Shown: positions 1-12,311, counted from the first letter of the stretch. The stretch: DNA of 64,000 nt from Owenia fusiformis (GCA_903813345.2 CAIIXF020000012.1:24874184-24938183), one strand, 5' to 3'. A program made the numbers and translations. The notes: generated by a model not told the origin, from the sequence alone.

Positions 1-500
1 NNNNNNNNNNNNNNNNNNNNNNNNNNNNNNNNNNNNNNNNNNNNNNNNNNNNNNNNNNNNNNNNNNNNNNNNNNNNNNNNNNNNNNNNNNNNNNNNNNNN
101 NNNNNNNNNNNNNNNNNNNNNNNNNNNNNNNNNNNNNNNNNNNNNNNNNNNNNNNNNNNNNNNNNNNNNNNNNNNNNNNNNNNNNNNNNNNNNNNNNNNN
201 NNNNNNNNNNNNNNNNNNNNNNNNNNNNNNNNNNNNNNNNNNNNNNNNNNNNNNNNNNNNNNNNNNNNNNNNNNNNNNNNNNNNNNNNNNNNNNNNNNNN
301 NNNNNNNNNNNNNNNNNNNNNNNNNNNNNNNNNNNNNNNNNNNNNNNNNNNNNNNNNNNNNNNNNNNNNNNNNNNNNNNNNNNNNNNNNNNNNNNNNNNN
401 NNNNNNNNNNNNNNNNNNNNNNNNNNNNNNNNNNNNNNNNNNNNNNNNNNNNNNNNNNNNNNNNNNNNNNNNNNNNNNNNNNNNNNNNNNNNNNNNNNNN
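1..500. other. Assembly gap (N run)
   Basis: The first 500 positions are all N. Nothing can be read here, and the round length suggests a gap of unknown true size. Confidence 0.99.
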
Positions 501-2040
501 ATACTAAACTGTAATATGGTCTCTACTAGGCAGAGTGTAGTTTAACTAGACTCTGCACGCAGGGTAGCACTTATGTGCCTAGAAAAGACTGGTGAGAAGA
601 TTTGTTTTGTAAAATGTATAAAAAACAAGAAAATTCAGTGGTAAAAAATTCCTGAAAAGAACAGGTCCATTTAACAGACTATTGGTCCACTTAGATTTTT
701 TCTGAAAAACTCATTCTTCTATTTACTTTTAAAACCGATTGCAAGTTGTAGATAAACCTTTCTTCTTGAGATGTGCAATTTCAAAAAGTGGCATGAGTTT
801 TCCGTTTCTTTGAACAATTGGCAGTAAGAACCCCTATCACAAGGCTGTCTGAATATGGGTACACACTATGTTTACCATCAAAATAATATCAAAAGTTATC
901 ATTATATAGAATTTAATATATGGAACATATGGCATACAAGTATTCGGAGAAGAAAATTGACAAAATCTAGCTATGTATGTAGTTTACCTATGCAAATCTA
1001 GAAAACATTGTCATTTTTCGTTCACTTTGTTATCAAGTTTTAGCATGGTGCTCATTCCCTTTCATTGAAAAGTTAACCGTCAGCCCACACTCCCACAAAA
1101 AAAGATATTGAAACTGTATAATGCAGAGACTGTAAAGTAGCTTCTCTGCAAATATCATTTTTGTGGGAGTCTAAAACTTAACTTTTGTGATGAAAATAAG
1201 CCTCACTGGTTTATGTTTTCAATATGGCTGCTAACCCGGGCATAAATGTACACTACATTAATGCATGTACAGATTAGGCCATTCAAAATTAATTATATGC
1301 TGGCATTCTGTTTCCATATATTTTATGATATATATTGAGGGTGGATTTCTCTGAATTATCTGTATTTCAAATATGGGAACTGCAAATTGGCAAATAACTT
1401 TAAAATTAAGTGTACATTCAAACATTTAATTTCAAATGCCAAATAAAATGCCAAATGCCAATGGGCATTTAGTTAAAGTGACCCTATAACTATTTGGAAT
1501 ATAGCAAACATGTTTAGAAAACTGGCGAGAAGCAATTGAAATAAGAAAATCCAATATTTTTTAAGTGCCCTTGTGTGTATTTAATTGCAGTCATTTTATT
1601 CTAATTGCCCATGGGCATTTAAAATAATAATCACATACAAACTCTTAAAACATGCTTAGGATACTGTTAGAGTCTCAAAAGGCAACAAGAACATTCATTT
1701 TTGAAACAAGAAAATTTAGTCCCCCTAAAAATGCCCATATCAATATTTATTTTCAAGATTTTTAGGTTATTGCCCATGATAATTTATTAAAAAATATTTT
1801 TATTTCCATTCACATGTCTTATTATCAGTAACAATCAAAATAAAGCCAATTGCTTTCATTTCTTGGATTAGAAACAGTAAAATTTTGACAAAGATAGCAA
1901 CTCTCAAAGTTGACCTTTAAACCTCCCTAGTGTAAAGGTCAAATGTCAAAACTCTCAAAAATTACATTTTAAGTAATGAGTCATACTTCCTCTTCAATTC
2001 CATGCCAATATATACTTGTTTTGTAGGGGGGCTAAAAGAG
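501..2040. other. AT-rich non-coding stretch
   Basis: No convincing coding exon, RNA gene or transposon end was seen in this 1.5 kb. It contains several scattered copies of the word TGCCCATGGGCATTT or parts of it (near 1450-1475, 1602-1622 and 1725-1735), which is itself palindromic. A two-step hairpin lies at 1090-1169. Confidence 0.5.
1090..1169. repeat. Nested 80-bp hairpin
   Basis: CTCCCACAAAAAAAGATATT near the left edge pairs with AATATCATTTTTGTGGGAG on the right with few mismatches. An inner stem TGCAGAG/CTCTGCA surrounds a loop of about 15 bases. It could be a tiny MITE remnant or a transcribed hairpin; no target duplication was seen. Confidence 0.45.
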
Positions 2041-2289
2041 GGGTTTACCGCCACCTGTCCTTTATTGAACGACGGCTAAAGATTTTACAATAGTTCATGG
2101 TGTTCCAGATGGAATCACTTCTAGCCATGGATTGGTTAGAGACTCGAGTAATACCTGGGTACCTTGGTAATTCAAGTAGAAAATCCAAATATAAATAGGC
2201 AGTTTCCTTATTATAGGTAGCTGTAGGTGTGAATATTTTCGAAACAAATGCGTGATATATACACATATTTTGTACCAAATGCGTGACAT

Positions 2290-2505
2290 AAACGGCAATC
2301 GCATGCAAAGACCGAACGGAATGCGTTCGCTTTTTTCGCTGTTTGGTATTTTACCATGTCGGCATTTCACAAAAAATGATTTTCAAAAATGTCAACAAAA
2401 TGCGTGATTTGCGTGATATTTCATCATACACGCAAAATTAATGCGTGATTTCTATTTTTCAAGCAAATGCGTGACAATCATGTCACATGCGTGAAGGTTG
2501 ACAGG
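2290..2505 (-). repeat. GCGTGACA-word dispersed repeat, copy 1
   Basis: The stretch is full of the word AATGCGTGA/GCGTGACA and has a block CCGAACGGAATGCGTTCG near 2313. A related block occurs inverted near 12750-12790, with similar words at 12590-12680. This suggests a dispersed repeat family; ends and class are unknown. Confidence 0.4.
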
Positions 2506-2644
2506 GCAGTGCTATGCATGGCAACAATTCATCTTAATGTGTGAGCCTCCAATTTTTGTGAGATTTTTGAAATCTTAACTAGTTTCTACTGCATTGTGGG
2601 ATAACTGAGTTCCGGTCTGAAGCTGGGTAAATGTTATACTTTTG

Positions 2645-3475
2645 ATGGCAAAACGAAACCAGAACAACGGCAACAACAATTTTTACAAACAAAGTATATA
2701 GCAAAAATGGCAGCCATTTTTCAAAATGGCCGCCTTCTACCAAAAGTGTCATTAGACCATGTGCCATATTCACATACCAAATATGAACAAAATCACTCCA
2801 CTACTTTTCAAGTTATAGTAAAATACGTTAAAATGGCGGCCATTTTTCAAAATGGCCGCCTTCTACCAAAAGTGTCATTAGACAGTGTGCCATGCTTATA
2901 GTATTCACATACCAAATATGAAAAAATCGCTTCACTACTTTTCGAGTTATAGTAACATACATTAAAATGGCGGCCATTTTTCAAAGAATTTTTCAAAATG
3001 GCCGCCTTCTACCAAAAGTGTCATAGGACAGTGTGTCATGCTTATAGTATTCACATACCAAATATGAACAAAATCGCTCTATTACTTTTCGAGTTACAGC
3101 AAAAATCGTAAAATAACAAGTAAAGGCCGCCATTTTTCAAGATGGCTGCCATGTGCTTCTTAAATATCTACACTTCTAGCTTTATTAATGTCCTATATAA
3201 TTTTTTTACATCTAAAACATATTGCTATTACAATTTTACATATTGCACCTAAATTACTGTAAATTCGGCACTAAAATGGCCACCATTTTGAAATGAGCAG
3301 CCATTTTGAAAATCGGCTTTTGAGCAGAACTTCTACCCCCATAGGGTATATGTGTCCAAATATGAACAAAATCGGGCCAACGGTATTTGAGTTATTGCCC
3401 GGACGGACGAACGGACGGACGGAGGCGTTCCCTATATCCCTCCGAACTTCGTTCGATGGGATAATTACCTTGTGC
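2645..3475 (+). repeat. GGCCGCC-rich composite repeat, copy 1
   Basis: Tandem units of about 127-145 bp, each with AAAATGGCGGCCATTTTTC, ACCAAAAGTGTCATTAGAC and CATACCAAATATGAACAAAA, are followed by a unique tail. The tail ends in a GGAC microsatellite and the palindromic block CGAACTTCGTTCGATGGGAT. The same order of parts recurs at 3781-4906, so this is one repeat family with internal tandem structure. The terminal block is also seen, inverted, at 26037 and 36308. Confidence 0.75.
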
Positions 3476-3780
3476 CCCTTGTGATAATTACAAAAAATGG
3501 CGACTTCCATGAGCTAAATTCGCCATGTCGAATGTTGCTGTTGTTTCAAATTTGCAAAGGTAAGTTTGTATTTGCTTTTGATAATTTCAAATATTCCCTC
3601 CATTTTCTACTTTTCCATTATTTGTGATTTCGTTTTTTTCGTTTCGTTGCACATTTCGATATATGTAATACGCTACTGTGCATGCTCAAAAATTAAAAAT
3701 GGAAATTTGAAAAATGATCTAATGTTATCCGTAGTAAATCTTTGATAAAAGACTAAACAGTACAAATAGTATAATGTTGA

Positions 3781-4906
3781 TGAAGAACCAGAACAACGGC
3801 AACGCCATAGCGTAGCGAGTCCCATCGAACAGAAATGGCTGGCATTTTTACAAACGAAATATATATCATAAAATAACACACATAAGAAAGGCCACCATTT
3901 TCAAAATGGTTGCTCACAAGCTAAGTTGTCATCAGAAGTAATATGCTTTTTTTATCGTATTCACATACCAAATATGAACAAAATCGCTCCACTACTTTTT
4001 GAGTTATAGTAGAATATTATAAAATGGTGGCCATTTTTCAAAATGGCCGCCTACTACCAAAAGTGTCATTAGACAGTGTGCCATGCTTATAGTATTCACT
4101 TAATAAATATGAACAAAATCGCTCCACTACTTTTCATGTTACAGCAAAAATCGTAAAATAACAAGTAAAGGCCATGGCCACCTTTACCAAAAGTGTCATT
4201 AGACAGTGTACCATGCTTATAGTATTCACATACAAAATATGAACAAAATCGCCTCACCACTTTTCGAGTTAAATTAAAATACGTTAAAATGGTGGCCATT
4301 TTTCAAAATGGCCGCCTTCTACCAAAAGTGTCATTAGACAGTGTATCATGCTTATAGTATTCACAAACCAAATATGAACAAAATCGCTCCACTACTTTTT
4401 GAGTTATAGTAAAATATGTTAAAATGGTGGCCATTTTTCAAAATGGCCACCTACTACCAAAAGTGTCATTAGACAGTGAGCTATGCTTATAGTATTCACA
4501 TACCAAATATGAACAAAATTGCTCCACTACTTAGAGTTACAACAAAAATCTTAAAATAACGAGTAAAGGCGGCCATTTTTCAAGATGGCTGCCATGTGCT
4601 TCTTTAATATCTACATTTCTTTATCAATGTCCTATATAATTTTTTTACATTTAAAACATATTGCTATTACAGTTTTACATATTGCACCTAAATTACTGCA
4701 AAATCGGCACTAAAATGGCCGCCATTTTAAAATGAGCAGCCATTTAGAAAAACGGCTTTTGAACAGAACTTCTACCCCCATAAGGTATATGTGTACAAAA
4801 TATGAACAAAATCGGGCCGACGGTATTTGAGTTATTGCCCAGACGGACGTACAGACAGACGGACGGACGCATTGCCTATATCCCACGAACTTCGTTCGAT
4901 GGGATA
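3781..4906 (+). repeat. GGCCGCC-rich composite repeat, copy 2
   Basis: This is a direct-orientation copy of 2645-3475. It shares the opening (AACCAGAACAACGGCAAC), the ~133-bp tandem units (ACCAAAAGTGTCATTAGAC at about 4057, 4187, 4320 and 4453), the tail and the final CGAACTTCGTTCGATGGGAT. It carries more tandem units than copy 1, so the internal array varies in length between copies. Confidence 0.75.
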
Positions 4907-4979
4907 ATCATTTGTGAAAACAAACATCGTATCAATAATTTCAACTTTCTTTCAACTTGCTTTGAAATTCCTTCGAGAT

Positions 4980-5720
4980 ACACGATAAGGAATAGGTTTT
5001 AAGTGTGGGGGAGAAAAAACGCCAATTCGACCCCACATTTGTGGGGGTATGACTGGGGGATTTAAATTGTAAATTTTACTTTTAGAGTCAATACGTCCAA
5101 ATCCAAACAGGGGGGTAAACACGAACGGGTTCCAAATAATGGCAAGCAGATCATTGAATTGAATAATAGTACCTCTACTACCTCTACATAATATTTATAG
5201 CCTGAAAGATACAATATAATGATGTATACCAACGATCTTACAATAAAATAATCAATTATGATGATTTAGGTGTTCGGAATTACCACCATGCTAGTGTTTG
5301 GAATTACCCCCACAAACTCTGTGCGTTTAAATAAATAGATGTCAGTAATAAATTATTTAAATTTGGGTTTCTTGATATGCAGGGGTGACAGGATCCAGTG
5401 TCATAAGTTAAGGGTATCATATAATGATATACCATCAATCTAATAATTAAAACAAATAAGTTGAAGTTAAGTGTTTGGAATTACCCCCATGCAAGTGTTC
5501 GGATTTGCCCCCCAAAAAAAACTCCTGTTCGGAATTACCCCCCTAAATACCTTGTAGTAAAAATGGAATAACCCAGATATTTTTGACAATTTTTCGTAAT
5601 TTTTTCTGCAAATGCATTCTACAGTGGATAATACACATAATATATATAGAATCATAGCATAGATGTGCAGTACAGCCAAGCTAACTACATTTTTTGATGG
5701 GGGTGTTTGGAAATAGACGT
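4980..5720. repeat. Cluster of G/C-run and GTGTTCGGAATTACCCCC words
   Basis: GTGTTYGGAATTACCCCC or close variants occur near 5270, 5300, 5470, 5495 and 5525, with other runs of five or more G or C between. No coding exon was seen. It looks like a degenerate MITE cluster; boundaries were not resolved. Confidence 0.35.
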
Positions 5721-6240
5721 ACTGACTCTAGTTTTATGCTGATTTCAGAGGTATTTCTGTTCTTCCCTACATTGGAATTGCTGAGGCGTTGCGCCTCCAA
5801 ACAATTGCAATCAAAGAAATGCGCCTCGTGGTTATTCCTTGCGCCACTTACAAACCCTACACGTTTCTCCGCCTCAAAAGATTTAAAATAACAAAAAAAT
5901 CTTACCGAGAAGTCTGAGTTTTGTCAGTACACGTATGCAGTGTTTTATCGAACGCATACTTTCTTGCTACAGGATTAATATGGAAGAAAAGCGAACGTTC
6001 GCTATTTCAGTTGACCGATCGCAAATTCATGTCGTTCGCATCTTATATGCAGAACTTTACCGAACGCACATTTATGTGGTTCAATGACAGATTAACGTTG
6101 ACGAAACGAATTGTTCGCTATTTCAAACGACCGAACCGAACGCCAGAGGGGGAGCAGTGTCTTCAAGAAAAAACAGATCGAATTTGTGCTCAATTACCAC
6201 CCTTACATCAAAGCACAATGTCTTATGTACACCAGGTTCG
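5720..6240. other. Unassigned sequence
   Basis: A 111-residue open frame at 5921-6256 (+) is present but has no recognisable domain or clear splice context. It contains GAACG/CGTTCG words similar to the dispersed repeat at 2290. I see no supportable gene. Confidence 0.35.
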
Positions 6241-6244
6241 CCCC

Positions 6245-6560
6245 CCCCCACCTTAGTGGTCCCAGAATTTAGGTTAGTTTTTGGCTGAGACTAACATAAA
6301 ATGATGCTCTCATGTTTTGGGCTCCAAAATTCTCTAAGGCCTCACAAATGGGCCTTTTTGGTCCCAAAAATTTTGTAGTGCCTCAAAAATTGGGTCATTT
6401 AGGACATATTTTGGCATTTTTAGTCCTTTTCGACCGTTTTATCAAAATAAGCCATAACTTTTCAAAATTCGGGCCCAATTTTTGGCGATAGGGGCCCAAA
6501 TAAATTTCCAGACTCAACGTCTGCCCACCCTTGTTAATTGCTGGATCCGCCACTGTAATA
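6245..6560 (-). repeat. 'GGCGGATCC' dispersed repeat, copy 1
   Basis: It ends in TGGATCCGCCACTG and is full of GGGCC(T/C)...CAAAAATTTT words. Related sequence lies at 7185-7375, 8985-9160 and 18720-18815. All contain GGGCCTCAAAAATTTT-like blocks next to G or C runs. It looks like a degenerate, multi-copy short interspersed element; class unknown. Confidence 0.45.
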
Positions 6561-6919
6561 ACACATATAAAATGTTGCACTTTGTGAGTAAAAAATATTA
6601 AAATGTTGCACTTTCAGAATCACAAAATCCCAAAATGTTGCAATTTTACAAAAATCCAAAAAAAAACACAAAAATGTTACAAAATCCTCTCTACAAAAAA
6701 TTCCTGGGGAGAGCACTGAATTTGTACCATGGCATAACTTCTACAAATAAATTTTTGAGCATCTAGACCAAAATTCCCGGAAATCCCCATGCGATTAAAC
6801 ATGGGAGTTTTTTGTTTTCACATTTTTTCTCGGCCTGTAATTAACTGGGACCCCTGTAAATTTGTAAGTCATGAACTTTTTTACATATTTGTACAGAAAT
6901 TGATAAATATTGCCGGTGT

Positions 6920-7041
6920 CACATTTGCTCTGATCCATCGGCCGGCGCTCGGACGATTGAGTGTTTTGCTCAATATTGTATTCGATCTTGAACGAAATAC
7001 TCAATCAGCCGGGCGCCGTAGTGAAAATCGGGGCAAATGTG
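6920..7041. mobile_element. Small GC-rich hairpin MITE
   Basis: CACATTTGCTCTGATCC at the left faces GGGGCAAATGTG at the right. Inner arms CGGCCGGCGCTCGG and CCGGGCGCCG, then GATTGAGT/ACTCAATC, continue the inverted repeat around an AT-rich loop. The element is much more GC-rich than its flanks. The 5-bp flanks do not match, so no target duplication supports it. Confidence 0.45.
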
Positions 7042-7184
7042 GCCACGTGCATTGTTATTATCAGGACTCCCTTGAAGACCCCTTAGGACTGTGCTTTATT
7101 GCTATTCTAAAGGGTCTCCATTGGTCCCATTTTGATCATTTGCATATTCACATTTTTTTCAAAAAACATATGGGTCTCAGGGGC

Positions 7185-7375
7185 GGATCTGTGAAACAAC
7201 AAGGGGGGAGCAAACTTCTGGACTGAGGAAAAAATTTTGGGCCCCTAAAACCAAAGAGAGGGCCCAAATTTTGAAATTTGAGGCCCATTTTCTTCAATAT
7301 TTGGCTTAAAATTAAAAAATAAGGCCTTGGGAGGCCCATTTAAGCCTATTTATTTTTTCCGGCTTTTATAGCCCA
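7185..7375 (+). repeat. 'GGCGGATCC' dispersed repeat, copy 2
   Basis: It starts GGGGCGGATCTGTG with AAGGGGGGAG just after, then GGCCC-rich words as in 6245-6560. It is non-coding. Confidence 0.4.
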
Positions 7376-7509
7376 TTTATTTCATTTACATTATACACAA
7401 TATACATAATATATATTAAAGTAGAAAAACGTGTGCCAGAAAAAAAGAAAATAAAGGTAGATGTCACATTGGTAAGGAGGCTTTTTCATTTTTAACATAG
7501 TTTATAAGT

Positions 7510-7857
7510 CGGGGATGTAAAATTTGTTTACAAATGTCACACAGCGAAGATTTTTTTATGCATTTTAACTAATAGATTATTAAAGTAAAGCGCTCTGTGC
7601 AGCATTTTATATTGGAAGTACTGTAGTCTCACGTTGTTTGTTATTGTTTTTGTTAATAAGTACACTTGTTTCCAGTTAATGTCAATGTTATTATCCAGTT
7701 TCTCTATCCATTTCGCCCGTGTCTTGTCTGGTTTACATTGACTTGGTAGGATGGTGGTACATGAAACTATTCTGTGATCCACTGTCTTGATTATGTGGAT
7801 TTTCAACTTGTATATTTCGCTTCCATCCTAGTGGAATACCTTGTATTATACCATGTA
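7510..7857 (-). pseudogene. L1/Tx1-type LINE reverse transcriptase, C-terminal relic
   Basis: On the minus strand, 7806-7537 encodes WIEKLDNNIDINWKQVYLL... then NNVRLQYFQYKMLHRALYFN. This pattern is typical of the region C-terminal to the RT domain in L1/Tx1 LINEs. The frame then breaks; in the next frame SSLCDICKQILH continues, the expected zinc-knuckle-like Cys-x2-Cys, at about 7545-7510. A frameshift therefore separates the two parts. Above 7806 the second frame reads GIIQGIPLGWKRNI, again LINE-like. The relic is cut at 7857 by the mariner-like MITE. It is a dead fragment; clade assignment rests on motif memory. Confidence 0.7.
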
Positions 7858-8926
7858 CAGGGTGTTCCAAAAGTAACAGGACTGGTGCTGGCATTTTGTT
7901 AAATATGCACCAATCGTCTTCAAAATTTTACATAATGTACTTTCATATATCGTTACTAAGACTGCAAAGTGTCGACAAAATATATGAAACTCGGGTAGAG
8001 TTATTGTTGTTATAGTAACATGACACTGCAATACCCGGGGCAACATTCCACGCAAAAAGTTACAGAGACATTAAGCATTTTGTACATCCCATATCATTTT
8101 GTACATGCCATATCACAGTTGAAATGCAACAACTGGTGTGAATTACATTTGTTTTACATCATTTGATATTCCTATGTATCCTCTACTTTGAAAAATAGCG
8201 GTCCTCTTTGGTCAGTACAAGAGTAGTACTCTGTATCCATGACCCAAACACATGAGTGAACCCATTTGAAGACATGTCACGCAGGGTCGATTGGACAATT
8301 TGGAGTAGGTCATTCTCATCTCTAAGGTCTTACAGCACTGATTAGCATTCCATTCTCAATATAAGTAAAATTAGATATTGCATGATCAGAAGAGTATGGT
8401 GCATGGTTTTAGACCTCAAGACCTAGCTCCTCTTTAGCTGCATGGTCTTTAATGGTGACCTGCGGGCAGGCGCACTATCAAGGTGGATGACTGGCTTCAA
8501 AATGGGTCTTTTCAAAAACTCAACCGTGAATTGTTCAGACTGTTAAACATAGTGATATTCCAGGAAATTGAATAAATGTTATTATCATTATGAAATTATA
8601 CTAGAATCTGAGTTGTATGGCAACATCTTTACAACAAAGCAACTAATAAAATAAACAAGAAATGTTGTATTATAATAGGTGAATTAGATACTTTCTTCAG
8701 TAATACAAAAATGTTAGATATCACATTTTCAGGAAAAAAGTTGCCCCGGGTATTGGAATGTCATGTTACTATAGTAACCATAACTCTAACCGCGTTTCAT
8801 CATTTTTTCTGAAACTTTACAATTTTAGTTGCAATACTTCAAAGTACAATTTGTGAAAATTTGAAGAGACTCACTGCAAAATTGACAAAATGCCAGCACC
8901 AGTCCTGTTACTTTTGGAACACCCTG
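7858..8926. mobile_element. Mariner-like non-autonomous element, copy 1
   Basis: The ends are inverted repeats of about 42 bp starting CAGGGTGTTCCAAAAGTAAC. They are flanked on both sides by TA (7856-7857 and 8927-8928), the usual Tc1/mariner target duplication. Weaker inverted similarity continues inward, including CCCGGGGCAAC near 8035 and GTTGCCCCGGG near 8743. No transposase frame survives. A second copy with the same layout lies at 23783-24844. It interrupts the LINE relic at 7510-7857. Confidence 0.9.
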
Positions 8927-8984
8927 TAGGTATAAGAAATTATTTCCAGTTATAGCATATTTTTGTTATACTTGGTTGAAATTC

Positions 8985-9160
8985 ATAAGTTCCCCACTGT
9001 CTCTGTATAGGCCCATTTATGATCAAAAAGGGCCACTTTATGGGGTCTTAAGGCCTTTTTTGGCTCAAAAATTTTTTGGGCCTCTTTTTTTCTTGGCCAA
9101 CCCAAGGGGGGGCGGGCCACTGTCCCTCCCCCCCCCCCCCCCCCCCAGTGGGTCTAGCCC
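8985..9160. repeat. 'GGGCCTC' dispersed repeat, copy 3, with poly-C tract
   Basis: GGGCCACTTTATGGGG, TTTTTTGGGCCTC and a run of about 20 C residues at 9127-9146 match the style of the 6245-6560 family. It is non-coding. Confidence 0.35.
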
Positions 9161-9220
9161 TTCAAAATCATACACTACTTACTGTGTCTTGCCACGTTTT
9201 CTTGTATCTAGATTCATTTA

Positions 9221-9543
9221 GGGGAGAGCGGGGCAAGACGGACACCTAACAGCTTAATTTAATTAATTGTAAAGATATTTTGCTAGAGTTTCTGTCCGCT
9301 GAACCCATGTTTATTGAAACAAGGTACATTGATTCTCTGAGATGCAATGGTATTGATTTTGAAATAAATTTTTGAATTGCTAACATGCCCCTAATTTTTG
9401 AAAAATGATTTTGTGTGGTCATGAGGCAAGAATGGCCCCGTGAGGCAAGAATGGCAGTTCTATCAGAAACCTTTTAATTGTAGGTGTTTCCAAAGTCTTA
9501 CTGAAGTAGGGCAAAAAGGGCCACTATTTACCCCGCTGTCCCC
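9221..9543. mobile_element. TA-flanked MITE, GGGGAGAGCGGGG ends
   Basis: The left end GGGGAGAGCGGGGCAAG mirrors the right end GGGGACAGCGGGGTAA (read on the minus strand). TA flanks both ends (9219-9220 and 9544-9545). The interior contains a short tandem of GTGAGGCAAGAATGGC. It is a 323-bp non-autonomous element, compatible with Tc1/mariner-type insertion. Confidence 0.75.
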
Positions 9544-9624
9544 TACATCAGAAAAATTAATTTGAGAAAAGTAAGTTGACAATAAATATCTTACGAACTC
9601 GCGGCGATACTTACTGGGCACATA

Positions 9625-11860
9625 CACGGTGACCAAGAGTTAACAGTGCAAATTGGCCGGTCGTGTTTTTTCAAACTCTTTAGTCGTGTTTTGTAAGAAC
9701 TTGGGATGCGACATTCGTTAGAATGGAGCAAAAAGATAAGAATATTCTATATTTTACAAACTTACATATCTTGACTTCTACCTTAGATGTTCTTCTTCAT
9801 ACCCACGAATCTATTTTGGGGATAGATCCATCATACTTCATATCAATCGCAATTATATACCAAAAGTGCCAGAAATATGGACTTAATTTAGTGTTATTTA
9901 GTGTTATTTAATTACGTTTAAATAGACAATCCATTCAACAACGTGGAATAATATTCACTAGTCTAAAGATCGTGTAAATATTTTAACTGTATTTATCTTA
10001 AAATTGCCATAAATGACCATAAATGTAGAAAGTGGAGTTAACTATGGAGAAGGGACAACATAACGTCATGGACGTGTCTTATAATAAGCATGTTAACGTT
10101 TCGGAATTGTAAAGATAACGTTTTAGACGTGATAAAATTAAGGACTGAATTGTCTTGTAATAGTGTTCACATTTCACATGTTTTGTTGCTTAATAATTTG
10201 TCTGTGCTTCTGAAAATAATCGCATTAGTATTTTGAAGATGAGTGTTTGTACTACATGACTATTCACATATTTTGTTATTTCAGTTCCTCGGAATAAGTG
10301 TCACGTGTGTGCTTTCAAAAGCGCCGATAAGAACACGTTCCTTGAACTAGTTACAATTGTTTGCTTTTTAAACTAGTACTAAAATAAATTGAAAAACTAA
10401 ATTCTTACTATCTCGTATTTCTGCTAGAAGTTATAACTCAAAAAGTATATTCTTAATCGATAATATAATTTATAGTTTATGTTGGTTTTATAATAATTTG
10501 CGGGCCTAATACGACACACACTATTAATCAGAAACATGCATTATTACACAAGCAGATCCCCCACCATCTATTCATGTATTATTATAAAACACGGGGATAT
10601 ATACATTAGGTGTCACCCATTTACTGTAATTTGTAGTAAAGATATGAATAGATAAGAATAAATAAAAAAGACAGATGTATGATTTAACAAGATCATCAGA
10701 TGTTGTAATTTAATTCGCTAGCAAAGTATGTTACAGTACAGTTCATAGGTCACTCATAGAACCATAGCAGCATATGTAGCGTTTTATACCTATTGCATTG
10801 TGTAAGGCAAATTAGGGAATACCATCGAATCAAATTGTTAAAAATCTTGAGGCGAACCTAATAGATTTTGAGCACTAAATAACGTTGGAGTTATTCCTGA
10901 TATTTGGTGATCATATACTAGTATATGCATTTACAATTTTACATGAAGTGCATCACAAACTAAACATTTTCTCTCATTTTAAATAAATCTATCTACGGTC
11001 ATGACAGGGGAACGTGAGTTTAGGGCCAATAGGGACGTTTTAAAACTTATCTGAGGCAAATTCAAAAATAGCAACGAGCCATTTAATGAGCGTCGGGGCA
11101 ATTAAAAAATATGAATAGTCAAATTTTCAAAACGACGAGCGACGAGGCAAAGCTCGCTTGCATTAACCTTGCGTGTCTGATTCTAACCATCTTGATTTAA
11201 GTATCAAATTCTGTAATGATTCCATAGATCAATCTTGACAAATTATGTCGTACATTTGATTATTGTTAATCATTTATAATTAAGATAGTATTACTCAGAC
11301 AACAACTTCTTCCATTTTTTGGGAGATACATAATGTTAATTGTGCTGTTTCCCACTTCCAAATCGTTAAACCTCAATGTCTCTACACGTCTAAATGTTTC
11401 CAGTAACAAGTCAACGTCATTAACCGTATCTTTTGAACACGTCTAAAGAGTTTAATCTAAAAAATAATATTCGGTCAATTGCTACTTATTTATGCTCTTC
11501 TAACTTGTGGTTTTCGCATATATTGTGAATGCTTTCCTTATGAATCGATGTATTTATTGAATACAAGTCAGGCTAGTGATTTTCAGGCAAAAATATGTAT
11601 AAGACTGACAGAATTGCTCACTTTCCGATATAACAAGACTATAGCATACGATTCGTGCAAATAACACGTTTACGGATACCTGAAGTTAAAATATATAGTA
11701 TGGAAAGGAATATAAATTACTTACTTTACATAAAGTCAAGTGACAGCAATTTCATGAGCAAATTTATCAACCTACCTCTCAAATGTTAAAAAAACACGAC
11801 TAAAGAGTTTGAAAAAAACACGACCGGGCCAATTTGCACTGTTAACTCTTGGTCACCGTG
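9625..11860. mobile_element. CAC-ended element A, TSD ACATA
   Basis: Terminal inverted repeats of about 70 bp begin CACGGTGACCAAGAGTTAAC at 9625 and mirror the end at 11860, differing by small indels. The 5-bp target duplication ACATA lies at 9620-9624 and 11861-11865. Terminal CACGGTG plus a 5-bp duplication fits the Transib/RAG-like superfamily by established knowledge. The 2.1-kb interior is AT-rich with no frame longer than about 62 residues and no recognisable transposase. It is therefore a non-autonomous or decayed copy. Confidence 0.88.
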
Positions 11861-12311
11861 ACATAGCAGAAGGGGAAGGGGGATTTCCCAAATACGAGCA
11901 ATGGTTTTGTTGCGCAGTTCCGAGAGAGCAAAAGCTCATGCTTGATCATATGTGGCAATCTGATTGGGCATGGGTGTGATTTTTTAAATAAATGTTTGTT
12001 TGTATATTTCAGATTATTTAGTTTTTGTGTAATAAGCCTGTGCCCTCTTGTAATTAAAGAATTTCAGCCATGTTAATCTTTGAAAATACCATGGCAGAGA
12101 AACATCAAAATATAAGAGGCCATGTACTTTATTAGCCAAACTAGAAGCAATCCAAGATATACAAATGTAATTTATGTACAATAGGAATATATTTTTCCAT
12201 ATATCATCGATGATCTTTTGATTTCTTACTGGCGCAATAAAACAATGAAATGGGCTGTAATTACAATTACAACTTTAAGTTGATACTTCTAAAAAAATAT
12301 CCAATGATTCA

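Noticed and set aside
5921-6256. 111-residue plus-strand frame
   Set aside because: No domain, no splice context, and overlap with GAACG-type repeat words.
6789-7226. 145-residue plus-strand frame
   Set aside because: It runs through the hairpin MITE at 6920-7041 and a dispersed repeat, and a rival frame exists on the other strand.
7537-7806. Treating the 89-residue minus frame as an intact gene
   Set aside because: Its continuation is in another frame and it matches the C-terminal part of LINE reverse transcriptases. It is annotated as a relic.
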